NCBI GenBank assembly: GCA_902799655.1
Contig: CADCBH010000020.1
Span: 20,927 to 84,926, forward strand
Origin: an uncultured Bacteroidales bacterium
GTDB taxonomy: Bacteria > Bacteroidota > Bacteroidia > Bacteroidales > Bacteroidaceae
Direction: 5' to 3'
DNA length: 64,000 bases
Shown here: piece after piece, positions 10,323-17,459 of the stretch
Layout of the letters: each line of letters begins with the position of its first letter
How positions within the stretch are numbered: the first letter of the stretch is position 1
Notes under the pieces: generated by a model
What the model was told of the DNA's origin: nothing
Database searches by the model: none
What the model saw: only the letters and a program-made list of their open reading frames with translations
Position numbers and translations under genes: made by a program

Positions 10323-11305
10323 ATCCATCGTCAGAGCAGAAAATGGTGAACTATCAGCGCTTATTGGCCGATGCCAATGAGTTGTTCGACCTGTGGTGGC
10401 TGAATGAGGAACTGACCAAGCTGTTGTTTAGCAGCAAGCAGAAAATGGCATTCACCGACTTTGTGCGCTGGCACCAGTCGTGGGAAGAGAATGCCGATTT
10501 GTATTTTGCCTCGAGCTACCTGCTGAGCTATCGTGAAGTCTTGCGCGAAATGACAGCTATCGTTGACGAGGAGATGCCATACGAATACTACGAAGACCAG
10601 CTGAAGACAACCCTGTGGAGTTTTGTGGCGACGGCCTCTGGCAAGGCTTGGCGCCCCACGAAACAGTCGGAGGAGACTGTCAACCGCACCAAGCGCTGGA
10701 AGATATCAGCCAAGCACATCTTCAGTCTGCACAAGCTGGATAAGGATGCCGATGTGAAAGAGTTCTTCACACTGCTCCATCGGTTGGCCATCGTAAACGA
10801 CGTGCTTCGCGGACGCGGCAAGCGACATGGGATTGAGTATAGCAAGCACAAGACAGACGAGGAGAAAGACCCCGTTACAGCCTTCTGCAACCAAGTGATG
10901 AGAATCATGGATGCCTTTGCCGAGAAGAATGGTACTATCATCCAAACCAATGCAAAAGGTGTGGCTGGTCAGTACACCTTCCAGGTGGACGCTGACACCT
11001 TCCGTATGGTGATGAACGAGTTGCGTATGGAACACGACTATTGCGTAAGCGAATATCTGCAGGGTAGGGATGTTGAAGGTGCCAAGCAGCTGTCGCTGGT
11101 GTGTCCGTTCATTGGCCATGCACTGAGTCTGAACATCATCAATACAAAGTTGTTGCAGAACATCGACCTGGAACCTATGCTCCAGCAATTCTATCCTGGC
11201 AAGAAGTCGATTATCGCGAAACTGAGTTTCCGAAGTGGTACAAATGAGGAAAAAAAGCTGTTCCGACTGGTCGAAATACTGTTAAAACCCTATCGTAAGG
11301 AGTAG
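10313..11305 (+). CDS. Unrecognised 330-aa protein, second gene of the primase module
   Basis: No family recognised. It is soluble, helical and charged, with no signal peptide or membrane helix. The ATG at 10313 overlaps the previous gene by 10 bp; an internal ATG at 10343 is an alternative start. Aromatic residues cluster in the first third (FDLWWLNEEL, FVRWHQSWEEN), there is a basic middle region (RGRGKRHGIEYSKHK, about 172-186), and the C-terminus is Lys/Arg-rich, which would suit nucleic-acid or protein binding without showing it. The gene ends in a clear terminator at 11348-11379, so the downstream primase is at least partly under its own promoter. Confidence 0.75.
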   Translation: MVVDPSSEQKMVNYQRLLADANELFDLWWLNEELTKLLFSSKQKMAFTDFVRWHQSWEENADLYFASSYLLSYREVLREMTAIVDEEMPYEYYEDQLKTTLWSFVATASGKAWRPTKQSEETVNRTKRWKISAKHIFSLHKLDKDADVKEFFTLLHRLAIVNDVLRGRGKRHGIEYSKHKTDEEKDPVTAFCNQVMRIMDAFAEKNGTIIQTNAKGVAGQYTFQVDADTFRMVMNELRMEHDYCVSEYLQGRDVEGAKQLSLVCPFIGHALSLNIINTKLLQNIDLEPMLQQFYPGKKSIIAKLSFRSGTNEEKKLFRLVEILLKPYRKE

Positions 11306-11347
11306 ATTACATTTTGAGATAGTTGAAGTAATTTATAAACGATTGAT

Positions 11348-11379
11348 ATCCAGCGATTTGCGTCGCTGGATTTCTTTTT
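11348..11379 (+). terminator. Rho-independent terminator after the two unknown genes
   Basis: A 9-bp perfect stem (ATCCAGCGA / TCGCTGGAT) with a 6-nt loop is followed by TTCTTTTT. It separates the two-gene unit from the primase-helicase gene. Confidence 0.85.
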
Positions 11380-11420
11380 AAAGCACCTTGAAACGAGGCG
11401 AAGTAATTCTTTCCTTTGCA

Positions 11421-11440
11421 GCGATTTAAAAATAAATCGC
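11421..11440 (+). promoter_or_regulatory. Hairpin abutting the primase start codon
   Basis: GCGATTTA and TAAATCGC form a perfect 8-bp stem with an AAAA loop; the last stem base (11440) is the base before the ATG at 11441. A weak -7 element (TTCCTTTG, 11411-11418) lies just upstream, so the hairpin would be at or very near the 5' end of the mRNA and would occupy the ribosome-binding region. Translational control is a possibility, not shown. Confidence 0.6.
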
Positions 11441-13723
11441 ATGAAGAAAATTTATTTCAACGGGCAGGGCCACAAGGTGGCTGCTCCCGTAACCTCGAAA
11501 GAGGCGTATTTCGTGATTCGTAACTCAGTGTCTAACCGTGAGAACCTCCTGAAGGCTCACCAAGGCGACGAGGAGGCCAAGCGCCGACTGGTGCAGTTCA
11601 ACTACAACGATCTGCTGCCAGACGGTAAGTTGGCAGGCTGTTGCCATCCCTCCAGCTACTTCGCAGGCGATGTGGACTGTGAAGGCATTCAGGCCTCGAA
11701 GGAGATTGCCCAGCGATTCCTGGAGCACAAGGACGAGATTGGGCTGATGGAGCTCTCACGCTCTGCACGCTACGGATTGCATTATGTCTGCCGTCGTCAG
11801 ATGGGTCGCACCATCCTGGAGAACCAGGTGCGTGTGGCTCTGGTGACGAAGACAGAGATGGACACTTCGGCTCACGACCTTCAGCGCGTGATGTTTACCG
11901 TTACCGCTGATAGCGACGAGCTGCTCTACCTGGACGAGGGAATCTTCCAGGAACCACTCACTATTGAAGAGAGTGAGCGTGAATACGAACTGCTGAAACA
12001 GCGTGAACAGCAGGGATTAGAAGAGGTACCCGCAGGCGCGATGAAGCAGAACAAGCACTATCGCCCGTGGGAGGATGAGATGTCTGATGGAGGATGTCAG
12101 ATGGAAGATGTTCCTCAGCCTTCAACCATCAGCCCTCAGCCATCGAAGACCTTCAATGGCGTACCTTATTCCTCGATTATTGACGAGTGGTGGCGTCAGC
12201 ACGGAGGAGAGCCCAAGGAGGGGGTGCGCAACATTGCCCTGCACAAGTTGGCCGTACACCTGCGCACTATCTGCGACAATCGTCAGGATGTGCTTCTGGA
12301 GGTGATGCCCCGCTTCGGACTCAGCGATGCAGAGCTGCGCAGCATCATTGCCTCGGCCTGCAAAGACCAGCCCAAAGGTCTGACCTTGGAGATGAAGGCC
12401 GTGCTGAAAGTCTTGAATGTGAATTGTCAGGAATCGGCTGTGACTCTTCAGACCTCGCCAAGCGCACCACCTGAGATGCCGAAGAAGTTGCCGAAGCTCA
12501 TCAAACTGCTGGTGTCAAAGACGCCCGACATCTACAAGCCTACAGTGGCGCAGGCTGTGTTCCCCTCGTTGGGGGCCCACTTGTGGCAGACAGAGTTTGA
12601 GTACATTGATGGTGTGAAACATCAGGCCACGCTGATGAATGTGGTGATGGCAGAGACGGGCGCTGGTAAGAGCTGCATCGACAAGCCCATTCAGGCAATC
12701 ATGGCCGATATCAATGCTCGCGACAAAGAGAATCTTGCTCGTGAGAAGGCGTGGAAGGACGAGGTGAACTCGAAGGGGGCCAACAAGGACAAGGCCAAAC
12801 GCCCTGAGGGACTGATTATCCAGCAGATTGATGCCGACATGACCAATGCTGCCTTTGTGATGCGATTGCAGGAGTCGGACGGACACTTCCTCTACCTGAA
12901 AATCAATGAGATTCAGCAACTGGATGCGTTGAAAGGCAATGGTAAGGGTGGTCAGCAGTTTCAGATTATCTGTCTGGCCTTCGACCCAGGCAATGAGTAT
13001 GGACAGACGCGCGTAGGTACACAGTCTATCTCTGGTCGCGTGATGGTGCTCTTCAACTTCAATGCCTGCACCACTATCAATAAGGGACGTCAGTATTTTC
13101 ATGGCGTGTTGGTCGACGGACCTATCTCGCGCATCAATTTCTGTACCATCCCTGAGCAGCCTATCGGCTCGCCCATCCCTAAGTATGGCAAGTACGACGA
13201 GAAGTTCGCTGAGGAACTGAAACCCTACATCGACAATCTCTGTGCAGCGCGTGGCGAGATATTCTGTCCTGAGGCTTATAAGTTGGCCAAGAAACTGGAT
13301 GCTGAACTCAAAGAGAAAGCCATCGAGAGTCAGAGTCGTACCTACGAGAATCTCTCTTTCCGTGCTAACGTCATTGCCTATCTGAAGGCCTGCGTACTCT
13401 ACGTAGCCAATGGTTGCAAGTGGGAGAAGTCGATAGAGGACTTCATCCGTTGGTCGCTGAACTACGACATGTGGTGCAAGATGGAATTCTTTGGCGACGC
13501 CATCACTCAAGCCAACCGCTTCACTGGTCCCAGCAACAACCAGCCCAGGAGTATCCTGCTGGATATGCCTCCCGTCTTCACGCGCAAGGATGTGGAGTTG
13601 CTGTACACCAAGAGGGGTATGGATGCAAGGAAGGTTCCACAAGCCATCCGTTCGTGGAAGCATCGTAACCTCATCATCGAAGTGGGGAAGGATACGTACA
13701 AGCAGCTGAAGTATGTTGCGTAA
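11441..13723 (+). CDS. Primase-helicase: BT4734-like primase domain plus P-loop ATPase
   Basis: 760 aa. The N-terminal ~190 residues resemble the BT4734/BF3469 family of predicted archaeo-eukaryotic-type primases (block DTSAHDLQRVMFT). A linker of low complexity follows at about 212-240. From about 340 there is a DUF3987/VirE-like helicase ATPase with Walker A AETGAGKS near residue 403, and the KINEIQQLD segment may carry the Walker B acid. Such proteins are expected to prime and unwind DNA for replication of mobile or plasmid-like elements. The gene has its own terminator and is bordered by GTTACAG iterons on both sides of the module. The linker DNA carries 14-bp tandem repeats (12079-12106) read in different frames. 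Confidence 0.8.
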   Translation: MKKIYFNGQGHKVAAPVTSKEAYFVIRNSVSNRENLLKAHQGDEEAKRRLVQFNYNDLLPDGKLAGCCHPSSYFAGDVDCEGIQASKEIAQRFLEHKDEIGLMELSRSARYGLHYVCRRQMGRTILENQVRVALVTKTEMDTSAHDLQRVMFTVTADSDELLYLDEGIFQEPLTIEESEREYELLKQREQQGLEEVPAGAMKQNKHYRPWEDEMSDGGCQMEDVPQPSTISPQPSKTFNGVPYSSIIDEWWRQHGGEPKEGVRNIALHKLAVHLRTICDNRQDVLLEVMPRFGLSDAELRSIIASACKDQPKGLTLEMKAVLKVLNVNCQESAVTLQTSPSAPPEMPKKLPKLIKLLVSKTPDIYKPTVAQAVFPSLGAHLWQTEFEYIDGVKHQATLMNVVMAETGAGKSCIDKPIQAIMADINARDKENLAREKAWKDEVNSKGANKDKAKRPEGLIIQQIDADMTNAAFVMRLQESDGHFLYLKINEIQQLDALKGNGKGGQQFQIICLAFDPGNEYGQTRVGTQSISGRVMVLFNFNACTTINKGRQYFHGVLVDGPISRINFCTIPEQPIGSPIPKYGKYDEKFAEELKPYIDNLCAARGEIFCPEAYKLAKKLDAELKEKAIESQSRTYENLSFRANVIAYLKACVLYVANGCKWEKSIEDFIRWSLNYDMWCKMEFFGDAITQANRFTGPSNNQPRSILLDMPPVFTRKDVELLYTKRGMDARKVPQAIRSWKHRNLIIEVGKDTYKQLKYVA

Positions 13724-13731
13724 CGAAAAAG

Positions 13732-13764
13732 AACGAGAGCTCAGTTTTTGAGCCCTCGTTTTTC
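13732..13764 (+). terminator. Terminator after the primase-helicase
   Basis: An approximately 11-bp stem (AACGAGaGCTCA / TGAGCcCTCGTT) with a GTTTT loop and a T-rich tail lies 8 bp after the stop codon. Confidence 0.8.
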
Positions 13765-13775
13765 TTATTCTTTAT

Positions 13776-13803
13776 GTGTTACAGCGTTACAGCCGTTACA
13801 GCA
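13776..13803 (+). repeat. GTTACAG iterons at the right border of the primase module
   Basis: Three GTTACAG units with spacers of 1-2 bp. Read on this strand they match the right arm of the left-hand block (9447-9472) read on the opposite strand, so the module carries related iterons in inverted orientation at its two ends. Confidence 0.75.
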
Positions 13804-13848
13804 TTTTAGTCAGAAGATGGTTCCAGTTCTCGTTTTTTCTTCGAATTA

Positions 13849-13880
13849 TTTGGAATTTACAATTATATTCTATATCTTTG
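13849..13880 (+). promoter_or_regulatory. Promoter of the MntA/HepT pair
   Basis: TTTG at 13849-13852, a 20-bp spacer and TATCTTTG at 13873-13880, 26 bp before the ATG at 13906. Confidence 0.8.
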
Positions 13881-13905
13881 CAATTGGATATATACCATTA
13901 AGACT

Positions 13906-14199
13906 ATGAGTACCCAAGCAATAACCCAGCAGATTGTCGAATACTTCAAGACGCAACCCGTCGTGAAGGCATGGCTGTTTGGCTCCTATGCCCGAGGTGA
14001 GGAAACTGAAAACTCGGATATAGACATATTGATTCAGCCAGAACAATCTGTAGGTCTGTTTAAGTTGAGTGGTATGCATCTCGACCTTCAAGATATGTTA
14101 CATATTGATGTCGACTTGGTAACAGTAAAAGGACTGCTGCCGTTTGCCCGTAAGAGCGCCGATCGTGATAAAATCCTGATTTATGAGAGAACCGCTTAA
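13906..14199 (+). CDS. mntA: MntA-type nucleotidyltransferase antitoxin
   Basis: 97 aa minimal nucleotidyltransferase. The family signature GS-X10-D-X-D is exact: G26 S27, then D38 and D40, in a GSYARGE context, and a later acidic strand (IDVDLVT) supplies the third Asp. In characterised MntA/HepT systems this enzyme AMPylates a tyrosine of the HEPN toxin and so silences it. It overlaps the toxin gene by 17 bp and sits directly right of the primase module, where a toxin-antitoxin pair could stabilise the neighbouring element. The start is supported by the promoter 26 bp upstream. Confidence 0.92.
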   Translation: MSTQAITQQIVEYFKTQPVVKAWLFGSYARGEETENSDIDILIQPEQSVGLFKLSGMHLDLQDMLHIDVDLVTVKGLLPFARKSADRDKILIYERTA

Positions 14200-14551
14200 A
14201 GACAAAACGCGTTTGGAGCATATACTCGAAGCCATCGAACGCTTAGAAAAGTATGCAGGTTCCCTTTCAAGAGAGGAACTAGAAATCGATGTTCTGAGAT
14301 ACTATGGTATTGTGAAGAACATTGAGATAATTGGTGAAGCTGCTAACATGCTTTCCCCTTCATTCAAAGATAACCACAAAGAAGTAGAGTGGCGTCCTAT
14401 TTCCAATATGCGTAACTTTCTGGTCCACGAATATTTTCAGGTAGACAATGATACTGTATGGGCCGTCATCCATAGTGATATCGTTGACTTAAAGAAGCAT
14501 ATCCTCAAGTATCTCGCTGAAACCGACTGGGAGCAGTGGGAAAAGAAATAA
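14183..14551 (+). CDS. hepT: HepT-type HEPN ribonuclease toxin (DUF86)
   Basis: 122 aa, helical. It carries the full HEPN toxin motif RX4HXY: R77-NFLV-H82-E-Y84. Arg and His form the RNase site, and the Tyr is the residue that MntA AMPylates in studied systems, so the pair looks functional. The start overlaps mntA by 17 bp in another frame, the usual order (antitoxin first) for this type VII system. No terminator follows closely; a minus-strand promoter-like sequence at 14612-14643 points back into this gene. Confidence 0.92.
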   Translation: MREPLKDKTRLEHILEAIERLEKYAGSLSREELEIDVLRYYGIVKNIEIIGEAANMLSPSFKDNHKEVEWRPISNMRNFLVHEYFQVDNDTVWAVIHSDIVDLKKHILKYLAETDWEQWEKK

Positions 14552-14593
14552 TTTACTAACAATAATATGAAAAACTACTAACCTAAAACAATA

Positions 14594-14755
14594 ATGAAAA
14601 AGAATCTGATGCAAAGGTACGGGCTTTTGCATCAGAAACCAAATAAAGCGATGATTTCTTTATTATCTTGTTGCGACAATCGACTCGATTTCGGACAATA
14701 CTCTAAAACCTCCCTCTTTTTTGTCGTAGGAACCAGAGTGCCTCCATTTTTTTAG
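14594..14755 (+). CDS. Possible 53-aa ORF or relic between hepT and rnhB
   Basis: The 14552-14755 gap holds a 19-bp leader-like motif (14571-14589), then ATG at 14594 and an open frame of 53 codons ending at the TAG 14753-14755, directly against the rnhB stop. The peptide (starting MKKNLMQRYG, ending TRVPPFF) resembles nothing I know. On the minus strand the same DNA continues the rnhB frame for 29 sense codons after its TAG, with a reasonable-looking end (SEIESIVATR). It could be a relic of a mobile element; a real gene is doubtful. Confidence 0.2.
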   Translation: MKKNLMQRYGLLHQKPNKAMISLLSCCDNRLDFGQYSKTSLFFVVGTRVPPFF

Positions 14756-15391
14756 CTATTTGAAATCTAACTCCAGCTGTCCATCGCCCAGCAGATTATA
14801 GCTTTTACGGTGGTATGGCGTGATGCCATACTGCCGTATGGCTTCTCTATGCTTCTTAGTAGGATAGCCCTTGTTTGACAACCAGTCATACTGGGGGTAC
14901 TGCTCAGCCAACTCGTCCATATAGTCATCACGATAGGTCTTGGCAAGGATAGAGGCAGCCGCAATGGAGAGGTATTTGCCATCGCCCTTGACAATGGTGG
15001 TGTGGGGGAGAGCCTTCCCCCGTCCCCCTCCCAAGAGAGGGGGAGTATACAGTTTGAAGCGGTTGCCATCGACGATAATGGCCTCTGGGCGTACCGTTAG
15101 CTGGTCGAGGGCACGATGCATGGCGAGTATCGAGGCGTTGAGAATATTGATGCGGTCTATCTCCTCAGGAGTCACCACACCTACTGCCCACGCCACAGCA
15201 TCGCGCTGAATGATGTCGCGCAACTGCTTGCGACGCTTGTCTGTCAACTGCTTCGAATCGTTCAACTCTGCATTCTCATAGTCTTCTGGAAAGATGACTG
15301 CGGCAGCATACACGCTACCTGCCAGACAGCCGCGTCCTGCCTCGTCGCAGCCTGCCTCAATCATGCCTGTATAATAATGACTTGCCAACAT
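14756..15391 (-). CDS. rnhB: Ribonuclease HII with an in-frame repeat insertion
   Basis: About 211 aa. RNase HII removes ribonucleotides and RNA primers from DNA. The active-site block GCDEAGRG is present, as are VDGN and the SIAAASILAKT segment. Between VDGN and KGDGKY there are about 11 residues more than in the E. coli enzyme (PPLLGGGRGKAL region), encoded by a C/G-rich repeat-like stretch at about 15003-15046. Start: a longer frame begins MMNYELF, but that lies in AATTACGAATT-type repeat DNA upstream of the -7 element (15400-15407). I therefore take the ATG at 15391; the ATG at 15364 (MIEAGCDEAGRG) is equally possible. Confidence 0.93.
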   Translation of the reverse strand: MLASHYYTGMIEAGCDEAGRGCLAGSVYAAAVIFPEDYENAELNDSKQLTDKRRKQLRDIIQRDAVAWAVGVVTPEEIDRINILNASILAMHRALDQLTVRPEAIIVDGNRFKLYTPPLLGGGRGKALPHTTIVKGDGKYLSIAAASILAKTYRDDYMDELAEQYPQYDWLSNKGYPTKKHREAIRQYGITPYHRKSYNLLGDGQLELDFK

Positions 15392-15399
15392 ATTGTGCG

Positions 15400-15459
15400 C
15401 AAAGGTACAAAATAATTCGTAATTCATCATTCGTCATTCAAAAAATATTTGTACCTTTG
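15400..15459. promoter_or_regulatory. Divergent promoters of rnhB and the HHH protein gene
   Basis: The minus-strand -7 element TACCTTTG covers 15407-15400 and the plus-strand one 15452-15459. Between them lies a short repeat of AATTCGTAATTC / ATTCGTCATTC type. Both -7 elements end only 5-9 bp before the nearest ATG (15391 and 15465), so the transcripts may be leaderless or nearly so. Confidence 0.7.
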
Positions 15460-15464
15460 CTTGC

Positions 15465-17459
15465 ATGAAGCGAATAGTAGCGCTGATACTATTAGTAACC
15501 ATATACCTTTTACCTGCTGCTGGTCAAAGCAATTGGCAGGAAGCACTGCACTCGTGGCTGACTGCCGAGGACGTGGAGGAAAGCTATGGTGAAGAGACGA
15601 TGGAACTGATGGAGGAGCGTGCTGCTCACAAAATCAACCTGAACCAGACCACACGTGAGGAACTGGAGGAACTACCCTTTCTGTCTGCTCAACAGATTGA
15701 AGGCATCATAGCCTATCGTGACCGCTATCATCCCATTCGTACGATGAACGAGCTGACCATGATCAGGCAACTCGACTATCATACGCGGCAGCTGCTGTCT
15801 TACTTTGTGGAGGTGGGGGAAGAAAAGCCCAAGCGCATCTGGCCCACATGGGATGAACTGAAGCAATATGGTCAGCACTCGCTGACAGCCACAGCCAAGG
15901 TGCCCTTCTATGAACGCAAGGGCGACCAGTCTGGCTACTTGGGCTATAAATACCGCCATGATGTGCGTTATCAGTTCAGATATGGCAATCGTCTGAAAGC
16001 GGGACTGACTGCTGCCCAGGATGCTGGCGAACCCTTCTTCGCCCACCAGAACAGCATGGGCTACGACCAATATAGCTTCTATCTGCAGTTGCGCGATATG
16101 GGCAGACTGGAGGAGCTGAACCTTGGCATGTATCGCGTGCAGATGGGGATGGGACTGCTGATGAATACGGGTTTGCTGTTGGGAAAGGCTGCCATCTTGC
16201 AGAATCTGGGTCGCTCGACCCATACGCTGACAGCCCACAGCTCGCGCTCGTCGTCCAACTACCTGCAAGGTGCTGCTGCCACACTGCGGCTCAGCAAGGC
16301 ATGGCGAATGACGCTCTTTGCCTCGCTGCGCGACATCGATGCCACGCTGAACGATGATGGTACGATGCGAACACGAATCACTGACGGCTATCACCGCACG
16401 CCTACGGAGATGGACAAGAAGCATAATACCCGCGAGACGGACCTGGGTGGTAGCATCGGGTGGCGACAAGGTACCCTCTATGTCAAGGCGAATGCGGTAT
16501 ATACCCACTTCAATCGCGACCTTCTACCACTATCAGCTTCTCTCTATCAGCGTTATGCGGCGCGTGGCAATGACTTCCTGAATATCAGCCTCGACTATGG
16601 ATTCACCCATTCCCGTTGGGCTTTCAGCGGAGAGACAGCCATGAACCGTCAAGGTGCGCTGGCTGCGCTTCATACCATCAGTGTCAAAGCCAGTGACAAG
16701 TTGTCGATGATGCTGCTTCACCGCTACTACGACAAGCGCTATACGGCATTGCATGCACGTAGCTTCAGCGAGGGCGGACACGTGCAAAACGAGCACGGCA
16801 TCTATCTCGGCAGCTCGTGGCGCCCCTCACGGCCCTGGCTCATTGAAGGTTACGTGGACTATGCCCACTTTGCGTGGCCTCGCTATCTGGTCACCGCCTC
16901 CAGCGACGCCTTCGACGCGATGGTCACAGCCAGTCACGTGGGCAAGCGGTGGACGCTGAAAGGTCGCTATCGCCTGCATATCCGTCAACAGGATAATCCG
17001 AGCAAAACGATGATTGTCAACAAGACGGAACACCGCATGCGACTCTCAGCAGACTGGGAAGCCACCAGTGCGCTGACACTACGCAGTCAGGTCGATGCCA
17101 TCGCCGCACGAACACGTGATGGCAGGGAGAAAGGTATCATGGTGGGCAGTCATGGCTGTTGGAAACAGAAAGGATGGAAGATAGACGGGCACATGGCATG
17201 GTTTCGTACCGATGGCTATGACAGTCGTCTCTACCAGTATGAGTCGTCAGTGGCCTACGATTTCAGTTTCCCCATGTACTATGGCCACGGCATCCGCTAT
17301 GCGCTGATGGTGCAGGGTGGGATAGGGCAACATCTGAAGATGACGGCCAAGATGGGCGTCACCAATTATTTCGACCGCAGCAGCGTAGGTACAGGTTTGC
17401 AACAGGTGGACCGCTCGTCGCTGGCCGACCTGCTCATCCAGATACATTATCTATTATAA
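15465..17459 (+). CDS. Helix-hairpin-helix domain plus outer-membrane barrel protein
   Basis: 664 aa with a signal peptide (MKRIVALILLVTIYLLPAAG). Residues about 55-125 form a ComEA-like helix-hairpin-helix unit (INLNQTTREELEELPFLS...). The remainder alternates aromatic and polar residues in amphipathic strands and ends in an aromatic-rich strand, as in outer-membrane beta-barrels. This architecture recurs in Bacteroidales, but its function is not established; the HHH unit could bind DNA or serve as a periplasmic structural domain. The ATG is 6 bp after the -7 element, so the mRNA probably has almost no leader. It converges on the glycosyltransferase gene, the two 3' ends overlapping by 6 bp. 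Confidence 0.8.
   Translation: MKRIVALILLVTIYLLPAAGQSNWQEALHSWLTAEDVEESYGEETMELMEERAAHKINLNQTTREELEELPFLSAQQIEGIIAYRDRYHPIRTMNELTMIRQLDYHTRQLLSYFVEVGEEKPKRIWPTWDELKQYGQHSLTATAKVPFYERKGDQSGYLGYKYRHDVRYQFRYGNRLKAGLTAAQDAGEPFFAHQNSMGYDQYSFYLQLRDMGRLEELNLGMYRVQMGMGLLMNTGLLLGKAAILQNLGRSTHTLTAHSSRSSSNYLQGAAATLRLSKAWRMTLFASLRDIDATLNDDGTMRTRITDGYHRTPTEMDKKHNTRETDLGGSIGWRQGTLYVKANAVYTHFNRDLLPLSASLYQRYAARGNDFLNISLDYGFTHSRWAFSGETAMNRQGALAALHTISVKASDKLSMMLLHRYYDKRYTALHARSFSEGGHVQNEHGIYLGSSWRPSRPWLIEGYVDYAHFAWPRYLVTASSDAFDAMVTASHVGKRWTLKGRYRLHIRQQDNPSKTMIVNKTEHRMRLSADWEATSALTLRSQVDAIAARTRDGREKGIMVGSHGCWKQKGWKIDGHMAWFRTDGYDSRLYQYESSVAYDFSFPMYYGHGIRYALMVQGGIGQHLKMTAKMGVTNYFDRSSVGTGLQQVDRSSLADLLIQIHYLL

Noticed and set aside
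14606-14635. 9-bp hairpin CTGATGCAA / TTGCATCAG as hepT terminator
   Set aside because: No T run follows, and the sequence is better explained as part of a minus-strand promoter (TACCTTTG) or chance symmetry.
15392-15430. Longer RNase HII start (MMNYELF)
   Set aside because: It lies in AATTACGAATT-type repeat DNA and upstream of the -7 element at 15400-15407.
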